Of a stretch of DNA of 64,000 bases, positions 1-12,699 are shown in pieces. Every line of letters begins with the position of its first letter. Position 1 is the stretch's first letter. The notes below the pieces were generated by a model that worked only from the letters and a program-made list of their open reading frames with translations, searched no databases and was not told where the DNA came from. The stretch covers positions 1,488,001 to 1,552,000 of the forward strand of contig VTFK01000008.1 in the NCBI GenBank assembly GCA_009617715.1. The letters run 5' to 3'. The position numbers and the translations under genes were made by a program. Source of the stretch: Plectrocnemia conspersa (taxonomy: Eukaryota; Arthropoda; Insecta; Trichoptera; Polycentropodidae).

Positions 1-281
1 CACCTTGACGCGATTTAAGGAATTCATATTCCGGCATTATTTGTAAGATTTTTTAGGAAATGAAAATGGATATTATTTATATTTTCTCGTTTACAGCAAT
101 CTAAGAAATATATTTTGCACATTTTATTTAAAGTGAATTAGCTACATTATTTGGAAATCGGAAGTGTGCTCGAGAGTACTGCAAACTAAGAGAATATACA
201 AAGCACACAGTGCTCTTAAGATTATTATTTGATGCGCGTATCGCCAAGACAAACTTCATTGCATATATATTTTATATACAG

Positions 282-1540
282 TAGACCCCCTAATAGAACG
301 GTACATTGAAAACGAGCTATTTGGGTACGTGTAGATGGGGGACTAGAAAATACTCATACATTTTTTTGCAGTACGTATGTACGAATCAGGCTTATGTGGT
401 GAGATATCCTCCAAGAAGTCACAACTGAAGTCGGCTGAGACCTACGACTACGAGTAAGTGACCACACCGGTGCAAATTTCATATGCCGTCCGGACGGCGG
501 CCGTGAAAGACGTATGGACGGCGCCTTCTGTCACGTACGGCCGGCATATTTGCGCGCGATCGAAAAATGTGCCAAATAATCGCAATTTTTAAATTGTCAT
601 ATTATTAACATACACTACTGATAATTATAAAAGTTAGTGTGAGCACTCACTAATACAATATCAGTGAAAACTTTTCGGTCGTAAATATTCAACTTACGTA
701 AAATCTTTGTCGGCTTTTGCAAAATGCCATAAGGCATAAAAATTATACTTCAGAATACGAACACCACATCTGTGACTATCCTAGAATTTGTCACCATCGA
801 TTCTAAATAAGAATTCGTTATGGTGTGACATTTATATAAACCGATCTAGGAAAACACAAGAATATTCGAAACGATTTTTTTTTAACAAAATCGAGTACCA
901 CTAATTATTTAATTTAATATGAAAAAAAATATAATAACGATATAAAAAATATAAAAATATAATTAATCCCTTTTGTTGCCCTAAAATATTCAAAGATGTC
1001 AGTAAGAGTCTGTTGAAGTCCCCGATTAGCATGTAATATTATAATTTGACCACGTGACCACGATGCAGCGCTCGACATGCGTGTTGACCACAGAACGCCT
1101 ACGCGCATACTGAAATTGAACCGAGCTACTCGTTTTATCTTAGTTTGCGAAACACCATATCATTATCTCTCTTACTCTCGTCACTTAACACGCGAGAGAG
1201 TGAAAGGGGAAGTATCTAACCACTCGCGCTCGAAAGAGCAGCTCCAACTTCGGTTTCTTTGACTCGGGAATATGCCGACAATGTTTGAAAGCGCTCGAAG
1301 CTGGAAAAGTCGACTGAATTACTCGCACTTCACCTCCCATTCTCGGTAGCCTCAGACAACTTCCGAGAGATTCTGGAACGGGCAGAACCGAACTCGACCG
1401 AAGTAACCCACTATATTCTCCGTCCTTGGCCAACATTGGCCAACTTCCAGAGAGTGTAGTGCAGGGATTAGCTTGCTCACACATAAAGTAACGGTCACCT
1501 AAATAGCAAGTCTCAAATTTACCTTGCTATTAGAGGGTCT
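282..1540. mobile_element. Relic DNA transposon or large MITE with ~30-bp terminal inverted repeats
   Basis: The left end reads TAGACCCCCTAATAGAACGG followed by TACATT. The reverse complement of the right end reads TAGACCCTCTAATAGCAAGG followed by TAAATT. The tips therefore agree over about 30 bp with a few substitutions. The left tip is preceded by CAG next to TA, as in pogo-like or other TA-inserting families, but the right tip has extra bases and I could not fix a target duplication. No transposase was recognised inside. The interior holds an imperfect GC-rich palindrome (472-553) and, at 1167-1220 on the minus strand, a block shared with the small hairpin element at 40683-40829. Confidence 0.5.
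472..553. repeat. GC-rich imperfect palindrome (~80 bp)
   Basis: ATATGCCG at 481-488 is the exact reverse complement of CGGCATAT at 542-549. It is flanked outward by GCAAAT on the left and TTTGC on the right. Inside, GGCCGTGA (499-506) faces TCACGTACGGCC (531-542). The segment is far richer in G and C than its surroundings and could fold into a long hairpin. It lies within the relic DNA transposon. Confidence 0.6.
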
Positions 1541-2204
1541 AATGTACTGATAAAGTCTGTAGTATTTTGAAAAAAGATACGCAAATCGGTTACCACTTCT
1601 CTGCTTCATTTAATGATTTAATTTACGTAGTGCTCTTACTTTATAATAGGGCACAGAATCCCTTTTTTACTGCTAAATGGTAATTAATTAGCGAATGACC
1701 ACGCACATTAATCTTTACCATCAAATTTAAGTTTTTTACAATCTTCAGTTAAATATATTTTAAGGAATACCTATAGCAAGAATTTGGAATTATTTACAAA
1801 TAACTTTTTTATTATCATTAATAGATAGAAGAAATATTATTAGGCAGAGATTTGAACCTTTATGCAACAATATATTTACAGACGATTTATATTTCCCATA
1901 CTGAAATGAAGATTTATAACATACGTTTAATTTATTTTGTAGAAAAATACAAACTAATTATTTAATTAGAAATAAATTACAATGAATTTTATCTTGCCCT
2001 ATTAAATTTAGTGTACATAAAATCTACTTAATTATGATTTTTCATCCTAAAATTGAAAAAATAAAACAGTTACTATTGATCTTGATATACGAAAACCATA
2101 TTTTTGATCAATTAAATACAGAATTATTTTTTAATATTTTAGCTATTACTAATAAAATCTATATAGGTCTGTAGCGATTCACAGATAAAACCAGTGAAGA
2201 AGTC

Positions 2205-2440
2205 AAGAGACACGGCACATGCGCATCTGAAGTCCCGCGAACCATGCCAGCGGACACGCCGCATACTTCAACCCAATTTAACGTGTCGGGTGGATAGACT
2301 GTTTACGCGCACGATGGCGTATATTATGTGGTAAAAAACCAGACTAAACATACTCGACTCCATTACACATCGACACTCGGACTACTACTTCGGTCCAAGG
2401 ACTGACAACTGCAAGAAGAACCTACCAACGTTTAGTTACT
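2205..2440 (+). repeat. Unrecognised dispersed repeat family A, copy 1
   Basis: A moderately GC-rich block in AT-rich DNA. It shares, in the same order, several short blocks with the segments near 7015 and 37370: AGAGAC near the start, AAGTCCCGCGA, AACGT..GGTGG, CTCGACTCCAT, CGGACTACTACTT, and an AAGAA..CTACCAACG tail. It is the most diverged of the three copies. No coding frame or pol III promoter was recognised, so its class is unknown. Confidence 0.45.
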
Positions 2441-4359
2441 CGTTTAATTTTTGGTGCCACTTTCGTAATTTTTCGTACATCGGAAAAGTATTTGTTTTTT
2501 AACAAAAGGTAAAAACAAACAACATATTCTTTTTAAGCATATCAATTAGAATAAAATCAAGAGCTTACATATGTATATTGGGATATTTTTCGTTTTACAT
2601 ATATACATTGGGATATATTTTTATTTAAATAAAATAATAAAGCAAAACAATAAATTTATAATAAGTTGAAAATCACAGAAACTAGATAATTATGGGAATA
2701 AATACTAAATCAGTGAATTGGACTGCTATTTGTAGATTTTTACCAAAAATATACTTATAACATTTACTAATGTTTTCTTAATTAAACCTTACATTTTCTT
2801 AGCACACTGTACCTTGAAAGACGGGATATTTATGAATATTACGTACCGAAATTCACCTTCACGTGAACTAATTAAAGCACATTACTAGAACCTATTCTCA
2901 ACAAGCATTATCTACATTTGAGCCATTACCGAGAAGGTTCAAAATTTAGAAACATATTACAAGCATTACCATTCACAGTATTTACGAGGCAAGTTGTGTT
3001 CATTGACGTTTTGGGTGCAATTATTTGATTATTACATACGATGTGTAACGTGTCCTGGTTAGCACGAGCTTTAAGCTCAACTTGCTCCATAACAATAGCT
3101 CTATATAATTCGGAATGTGAATACTTGTACAAAATATTTTCAATTTGCATATGCGCCACGATACAGACCTCAAGATAGCAATATCGATTTTTAAATTAAC
3201 TTAGAACAAACGCTCCGGTGAAATAATTCGATTTGTTTGTGCTGATATTATATTAAGGAATACCAGGGACGGATTGGTGGCTTATAATGATCCGGAAATT
3301 TTTTGAGCAAGCAATAAATATATTTTTTAATTTAACCTTATTATATGTATAAATTTAATAAATGTGTTTTACGCAACCTAATGAATTTTTCTAAGCAAAA
3401 CATAGTAATTGCCATTACTTTTAAAAAATGTCATGAATAATTCACAAATAGTTTAAATTAAAATTTTAATAAATAAAATAACACAATCTTATAAAATAGG
3501 TTATATTTCCGCATACTTGTTTTTTCTAGAATTTATATAGCGATATGATATATATTTAGTAGTTTTTTTATTATACAATCAGATTTGTAAACAAATTTAC
3601 TAGCGCGGCCAACCAACTTGACAATCTTGGCAACTGTAGACAAACTAATGACAATCTGCTGTTGGGTTGATCCGGCAAGTTAATAAAAAACAATATACGC
3701 CATCTCTGTCATGCGCCCCGGTTGTGAAAATATAGTCTTTCTTTATCACTCGCCTGTAATATGAGGTCAAATATGTAATGAATTTTGTTCCCGAAACACC
3801 TATTAACTTTCCGTATAGCACTAGTGTTCCGCAAAACATAGTTTGCGAAACTCTTCAATATACTTCATAATTTACACGCGGTCTTACAAATAAACACACT
3901 TTTAATATCGGGTGGTCAAATATATGTAAAAGTTAATTTATGAAAAGGGTGTGGTCAAATTACATAGTTTATATGTTTAAGCTTTAAATATACAATTAAT
4001 ATATTTGTAGGTTTAGTCATTAAGTGTAGAATTAAGATTGGATTTTTATTTATATGTCGTTAAGATAAGTAAATAAGAAAATAAAAAAATTCTTTGTTTA
4101 AAGAAATTAACTAAATAATCTACTGCTTATTTTTTTTAAATATATGAATAAAGGCAATCATAGACGACAATGTATTAAATAATTATTCCCATAAAGATTT
4201 ATCTAGATGCGCTGGTTGGCCAATCCGCCCCTTGTGTACACCTTTGCATTTATACAGTGACGCTAATTTGACTCGCGCGTTTTGGCGAATTGAAAAAGGC
4301 GTTATTTTCTACGGTAACGTAATCCATCAAGCGGATAATAAATTTCGGAATGGATTTAC

Positions 4360-4558
4360 CTTTCTTTTCGACTTTGCCATCCTTCTATCCCTTGAATTTT
4401 CGGCTTCCCCGGGGGGTCTTCCGCCCCAAACAGCCAGGGCTATTTTTGCATAGGTAAATACCAAAACGGCCAAAGGTACGGCAAACTGCAAGGTCATCAG
4501 GGCCATCGAATAGTAGTAAGACTGATCTGGATGGAGCCACTTCTCGTGGCAGATGCTC
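4360..4558 (-). CDS. RYa-R: RYamide receptor, exon 2: ECL2, TM5 and ICL3
   Basis: Second coding exon of the same receptor. The acceptor reads TTTTTTCAG|GAGCATC and the donor AAAAGAAAG|GTAAATCC, giving 199 nt that open in the phase left by exon 1 (AG+G, Arg204) and end in phase 0. The product continues ICHEKWLHPDQ (rest of ECL2, with a second Cys two residues after the junction), then YYYSMALMTLQFAVPLAVLVF (TM5), then an intracellular stretch containing RPPGEAE and RMAKSKRK. That RPPGEAE..RD.RMA.SKRK block is what I remember from the RYamide receptor third intracellular loop, and it is the strongest support for the identification. No frameshift is seen here. Exons for TM6 (CWLPF type), TM7 and the tail are absent from 1-4359 and should lie beyond the left edge. 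Confidence 0.9.
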
Positions 4559-4630
4559 CTGAAAAAATAAATTGAACTCAATTGAATTAGGAGAAATGAA
4601 TCTGGGTTGAATGCACACCAGTGCTTTCAT

Positions 4631-6039
4631 GGGAAATTCCGAAAAAAATATGAAAATAAAAATATTGTTAGGTGTGGTAAAAATGTGAGTAGATATAACA
4701 TAGGCATTTTTTAATATTAAAAATATAGCTACTTAATAATGTTAATAATAATAACCTATTTAAATGATTTATAGCCTAAACTCTAGAGAATATTCAATTT
4801 TTATAAGACATTTTATTTGATTTTAAAATATGAAAATCCTTTTTTTATTATTCAACATAGTAACCTAAACCCAATTGGTGAGCTTAGGAACTAATTTATT
4901 TATTTAAACGTTATAGAAATTAACGGTTTTATATATATAGTTTATGAAATAGCTAGCTTATTCGTCGATAAACATATTTTATTAATTAGTTCATCGTGAG
5001 TTACTTGTTTCCGATCTTAAATTCACGACACAAAATTTTATCTCAAGTAGAAATTCAGGATTCTCGATGTTTTTTTCATTATATATACTTCTTTATTTTC
5101 TTGAGATTTCTCAAGAAATTTTAATACCTAAGAAATATGTGATTAAAATAATATAGTACATTATTGTAGATATATTTATAATATTAATAAACAGAAAAAG
5201 AAAAAACTTCAATAAGATGTTGATTTTTATAATGTAAAAGAATAATCAATGGACCGGAACGGATCGATCTACTTGGATTGATTGCAGAGCCTCGAAAAAC
5301 GAATTAAATTCGGGCTTCAGTATTTATATCCGAATCGTAGAATAAAATTGTCAATAACAGCTATTGCTATTTTACATTTTTCGAACAAGACAAACATAAA
5401 AATCCTTTTTGGATTATTGAAAAAACATATTTAAGTTCGCCAATATGCACATTTTCTGACGTAGCTCTGTGGAAAGCTTTAAGTTTTAAATTTTTTTATG
5501 TAAGCAACCCATTCCCATTCGAATCAGTTTCATAATATCTAATTATTTAATAATGTAAATAGTTCTTAGATAACCAAAGAAAAGATAAGGCAGATTAGAA
5601 TAGAATTGTAAGCATTTTTTTACAATTAAAATATTTCTAACTTTCACAAAAATCTCGCAAAAAAGCATACGTATTTTCAAACATCTGGCACGGACCCATC
5701 ATTTTATGCAGCAGTACGAAAAATGCAGGGGTTGCAAAAAAGCACACACATTTATTTTTTAACAAAAAATGCTCTAAGAAATTATTATTGAGTTTGCTGA
5801 TTGCTCGAGAAATGGGATTATTAATTAGATATTTTTTCCATAGATTCTCAATAAACACTAGAAACAAGCAGTTTATTTTTTAGAACTTAAAAAATAGATT
5901 AAAACAAACTCTACACATAGACTATTAATTAACACAAGTGACTGAGCTTTGCTACGTTACGTGGGCACAAATAGTTTTTCATTGAATTTTTATTAATAAG
6001 AAGAGTTTTCATTGACTTTTAAAAATTTAGAAAACAAAT

Positions 6040-6116
<77 letters not shown>

Positions 6117-7014
6117 AAGGCTAATTATATTTATTTTATATACGTACTTTATTGTATTTTATTATCAAAGGACCAAATACTTTTGAATTTCACGAATTAT
6201 TATATATGATAAAACATTTTTAAATGTATTACAATAAAAAGATTTCTTATTTTCTACGTATAAGTATATTTTTGTAAAATTTCCAGGTTATCAAATTATG
6301 ATATAAATAAATATTTATGATAATGAGTACTTCAGTTAAGGGTCGGCAAAAACGCGGTGGATAAATGCTCTTGTTGAAGTCCTTCAATTTCCATTCCCGA
6401 CGGTAGTGAAGCCGAAAAAAATAATTTGCGCTATTAATAAGGTAGATCGTTACCAGAAAAACTTACTTTAATTTCAACAATAAATTGCTTAATATATTAA
6501 TTACATAAAATATTAAAATAAAAGCAAAAAAGTACATTAAAAATTATATCAACAAACCAGATGTAAACTACTGAAGTCTAAATATATATTTTTTACATTA
6601 AAATATAAGTATATATATACTTTATTAAATAAAATATTTTTAAATATGTAGCAACTATGCAACAAGGAAGTTAAAATTAAATTGTACATAATGAACGAGG
6701 CATAAAAACAACGCTATTTGAGTATACTGCCGGAAAAGCATTGCGATATGAGGCTAAAATTTACTTTTCGGCGCAATTTATATGCAAGCTAGTTGTAATT
6801 ATTGATAGAACAGACAGTTAATAAAAATATAGCTTCTAGTTCTAAACTTTTGCATAAAGAAAACGATTTGTATATCAAATCATTTTTTTTATTTATTTTA
6901 CAAATAGTCATAACCCGAATCGGTCACATCTTCATTAACAAAATCATTCAAATTTAATTGATTTTCGTTTCCCGTCTACAAAACAGTGACTTATACATAC
7001 AGAAAAATCAAGAG
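4631..7014. other. AT-rich intron, no gene seen; (AT)n tract inside
   Basis: Apart from the (AT)n microsatellite at 6046-6113, nothing here was recognised. The minus-strand open frame at 5637-5867 has no familiar motif. The frame across the microsatellite is just translated (TA)n. Confidence 0.6.
6046..6113. repeat. (AT)n microsatellite
   Basis: About 34 uninterrupted AT dinucleotides, followed by AAACAAGG. Confidence 0.95.
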
Positions 7015-7325
7015 ACCTGATATTCTACATGACCCACGCGCTTCTTAAATCCCGCGATCCTAATAGCCGTCAATACGTTCGTCGCAATATTCCGATTCCT
7101 ACTAACGTATGTGATGGGGATACTGCGGGCCCGCATGACTGTGTATTTAACGCGGTAATAAAATCGGACCCAAAGCACTCAACTTCACTATGCTTTGATG
7201 TTTGGACCACTACTTTGACACGGACTTTGCCCTCACCTCTAGTTGAGTAGTACAAATGTTCAACTCAATATTTACTAAATAGTACACACGATACATTTAG
7301 AAAGGATACCTACTAACGGAATCGA
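7015..7325 (+). repeat. Unrecognised dispersed repeat family A, copy 2
   Basis: Contains AAATCCCGCGATCCTA, TAGCCGTCAA, ACTAACGTATGTGATGGGGA, GGCCCGCA, CTCAACTTCA, GGACCACTACTTTG, CCTCAC and AAGGATACCTACTAACGG. All are matched in order by the copy near 37370. The open frames on both strands here (7029-7250, 7070-7255) resemble no known protein and are probably incidental to the repeat. Confidence 0.6.
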
Positions 7326-8251
7326 AGCGATATGTATGCTTTAACGGGATTTAATATAGTAAGGCAAATATCAAAATAATGATATTTTTAAAGATAATCG
7401 TTGTTTTTTTGAAACATAAAAACACCATTGCTATAACAGTATTGAAGAATACTTAAATCAACCATTATTGGTAAAGAAAAAGCTAAACAAAAAAAATGTT
7501 GATCTCCTCCCATTTCTCCGACAGTATATTTATAAGCCCTATAGATTTGATAAAATGACCACCTATGTATCAAAAATTAACTTCACTTCTCAAGAGTGTA
7601 GTAGCCTTGAGTTCACACCAAATTGACACAGACGAGCTTAGATATTTAGACTACCATCAAAATCCATTTTTTTTATTTTTATGGTAGCATTTTGTACCGT
7701 TAGGCCGTTAAATTAAATAAAATGTAATTTATCATATAAATATTATTATAAGAAATCATATTTTTTTATTATAAGAATAATTTTATTTATTGTATTTTTT
7801 TTTATCTATTTTAACATATTCAAATATATCATGATTTAAGGATGAGATATTTACAGTAATATATTTGAAATGTTATTTTTGTAAATTATATTATAAAAAT
7901 ATTTTCATGTATAATATTGCTTATGTATAAATATAGTAAATAAAGATTGAAATATATAAGTAAGGTCACCTTTTACCACAGGTTCACCCTAAAAGGGTTT
8001 AGCCAGCAGGCCCTCAGGAGTAATCAGATTTAACCTTTCATTAAGTCGTAATCGAATCAGTTTACATCCGTGAAAGATGTTTCTATTTCCGTGTACCAAT
8101 GTTGACGTTTCAGGTTGAGTTGTATCGTTGATGAGTTAGCAGAAATAACTGTAATTGAATGTTTTATTGTTATCGGAACATAAATAAATAAAGTGTGCCT
8201 ATAAATTATATTGATCTAGTTTAAAAATAGTACTTATATAAATGAAATTAT

Positions 8252-8449
8252 ATGGAAAGAGTTCAAAGGAGTCTCTTTTGTAGTATGATAACAAACCGCG
8301 TTTTAGATATATATCCGAAGCGATTTTCAATTAGGAACATTCCTTCTTTGTGGTTAACCAAATGTCACAGACAGCTAGCGATGGATGAATATACGACACT
8401 CGACAAATTTTGCTCTGCTTTGCCAAGAATTATCCATGTTTTGATTTAG
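8252..8449 (+). pseudogene. Possible non-LTR retrotransposon (LINE) ORF2 C-terminal fragment
   Basis: The plus-strand frame begins MERVQRSLF and contains IYPKRFSIRNIPSLWL. This resembles the region just after the reverse transcriptase domain in Jockey/CR1-type LINEs, where LERVQRRF and LPSL..RR are typical. No upstream RT motifs were found, so if real it is 5'-truncated. The assignment rests on two short motifs. The rest of 7330-9177 shows nothing I recognise. Confidence 0.4.
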
Positions 8450-9177
8450 GAGATACTTATATGCAATAAATCAGTTATCGATTATATCTTAAATTGCTAA
8501 AAGATAAATTATTTGAATATCAGGGAGAAGGGTGAATTAAAATTTAAGGTCTATTGAATAACATAAATTAACCCTTCTACTAGGAATTGATTATATGTTT
8601 GGCTAATTTAGTATTCTAGTAAAATTGTAGTAATTAAAATGATTAATGAATTAATCTCGATATATATTAGTGTAAATTAAATTTTCAATGGCAATAATTA
8701 TATAATCAGGCAAATCTTTTTCTTATTTTATATGTATTGATTTGCACTGTAATCGTAAACCACCATAAATTAATATAAGCTATATAAACTAGTATATATT
8801 ATAGTAGATCGATGATATTCCGTGTACACGCTTATTTTGCTGATTAATTTTAATAATCCTGCAAGCAATTAGATGGTTTACTAAACATGAAAATTTCCAT
8901 GTGGTGCTTCTACATATTGAATTTGCTTTATTTACGCGTTTGTAAAATGTTTCTACGAATTGGGTTGTTTTGATTGCAATTTGATCGCAGATATGGAAGA
9001 TGGGTTAATACAAAAATAAATTACCATTTATCGAAAATAACAAATATTATTATATATACACAAAAACACATCACAAAATTTAATTAATAATTAGTTATTG
9101 AATTGTAGTAATAATCTTAGCATTAATAACTAGTCTGTTCTATTTAAACCTTTGTATTATTTAAAAACAAATATAAT

Positions 9178-9264
9178 ATGGCTTCTAGTGAACTAAAAAC
9201 GTGGTTAAGTTTACTTATTTTATTGGGTATATATCATAAGTTTAACAAACCCCATAATCTAGAC
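9178..9264 (+). pseudogene. piggyBac transposase relic, 5' part (interrupted by hAT insertion)
   Basis: Reads ASSELKTWLSLLILLGIYHK in an open frame from the ATG at 9178. This matches the ELKAFIGLLILMGI-type motif of piggyBac-family (DDE_Tnp_1_7) transposases. The frame is cut at 9264 by the hAT element and the relic resumes at 11641. The 8 bp 9257-9264 are the hAT target-site copy. Confidence 0.65.
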
Positions 9265-11632
<2,368 letters not shown>

Positions 11633-11640
11633 ATCTAGAC

Positions 11641-11960
11641 GCTAATATTTCGAAAAAGTATGTCAAGAAATAGGTTTATACAAATTTAAACTTTTTTGCA
11701 TTTTATTAAAAATGCAACAATTTAAAATAGTTCAGATAGCGAAAGTAGAACCATTTGTTGATTACTTTTTAGACAAATTTAATCATAGAATACTCAACCA
11801 AATATGGAATGTTAAAAGAACGGTTTGCGAATCTGATACCGGTTATATTTGTAATTTCAAATTATACAGCGGAAATGCAGAAAGATTAGTAAACACGGCA
11901 ATGAAAGTACTACACCCATATCTGGACAAGTGGCACTGTGTCTATCCTGACAATTTTTAA
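11641..11960 (+). pseudogene. piggyBac transposase relic, 3' part
   Basis: Resumes just after the hAT target duplication. From 11712 an open frame reads KVEPFVDYFLDKF, then CESDTGYICNFKLYSGN, then MKVLHPYLDKWHCVYPDNF. These are the piggyBac blocks VDYFLDKF, the SDTGY..NF segment and the conserved YxDNF region (here YPDNF, usually Y-M-DNF). The stretch between the first and second blocks, where a catalytic Asp normally lies, is mostly missing, so this is a dead copy. It continues the relic at 9178-9264. Confidence 0.75.
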
Positions 11961-12169
11961 AATAGCGTTTTATTAGCAAAATATTTATTTTTACGGAAAA
12001 CAGAATTTTGTGGAACAATCCGGAATAATAGGGGTCTGCTAGAATCTCAAAAATATTGTTGCAATCTGGGGGTAAATATAGAGATCCATCGGCGACATTG
12101 ACGTGACTCTCGCACTGCGAGGCCCGCGGTAGTGGGGGGCGTCGAGAAGCGCAGCGGAGTCCACGCTGC

Positions 12170-12641
12170 GCTTCTCGTCGACGCCGAAGCCGTAGCCGTT
12201 GGCGCGGTCCGCTGTCGGGGGAACGGGAGTCCAAAAACTCGAAAGAGACGAGGCCGTAGTCATGGACGACGGAGGCGAGCGCTGCGTTCAGCTTGCGGTA
12301 CTTGGAAGAGACGGGGTCGCAGTCCAGATCGAGCACCTGCGCGTAATAGTCCAGGCCGAAGTCCAGGTTGGTCCGCAGCAGGTCCGCCTTGGAGAGAAGA
12401 ACTTGCCGGCGTCCGTGCAGTGATGCGAGTTGATCAAGTGCACGGCGCACAGCCGGATGTCGCAGTGACGCCGAGAAGACACGCGCCAGCCCCTCCAGGT
12501 GACAGTACAGCTCGATCTGGCCCGGCAGGTCGAACAGGAAGTAGCGGCCCTCGCCGAATGGCTCCAGCTTTTCCGCCAGCCAGTCCGAGTTGTCGGCGAG
12601 GTCCTCCACGAAGCGCACGAGGGCGCGTTGGGCCCCAGCCC
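12170..12641 (-). pseudogene. GPN2: GPN2 (GPN-loop GTPase 2) pseudogene, 5'-truncated and frameshifted
   Basis: Minus-strand pieces of GPN2, a cytoplasmic GTPase involved in RNA polymerase II assembly, appear in the right order but in different frames. They are GLGPN (12641-12627); ALVRFVEDLADNSDWLAEKL and FDLPGQIELYCH (to about 12463); IRLCAVHLINSHHCTDAGKF; LLSKADLL..LDFGLDYY..VLDL and SSKYRKLNAALASVVHDYGL; and DRANGYGFG (about 12212-12190). A shift separates LGPN from ALVRF, another separates the GQIELYCH piece from RLCAVHL, and about 20 residues are lost between DAGKF and LLSKADLL. The P-loop and GPN N-terminus are absent. No intron interrupts the pieces and no poly-A tail is visible. GC content is far above the flanks. 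A decayed retrocopy or gene fragment fits best. Confidence 0.85.
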
Positions 12642-12699
12642 CCGCGTCCTCGAGTTGCGAATTGTGTTTACACGGCGTCCATTACAAGGAACGATAGCA

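Larger units (their letters stand above)
1..4359 (-). other. Start of intron 2 of the RYamide receptor gene (continues past the left edge)
   Basis: Follows the exon 2 donor at 4359-4358. It holds the DNA-transposon relic at 282-1540 and repeat copy A1 at about 2205-2440. I see nothing recognisable in 1541-2204 or in 2445-4359. Short open frames at 2926-3159 and 3645-3839 (minus) resemble no family I know and look like chance. I searched by eye for a TM6 exon (CWLPF-like) on the minus strand and found none. A B-box-like GGTTCAAATC on the minus strand near 1853 may be a SINE scrap. Confidence 0.6.

Noticed and set aside
2926..3159. 77-codon minus-strand frame as a receptor exon
   Set aside because: No GPCR TM6/TM7 motif, no hydrophobic helix and no matching splice phase.
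6012..6209. Plus-strand frame with a long YI repeat
   Set aside because: Translation of the (AT)n microsatellite.
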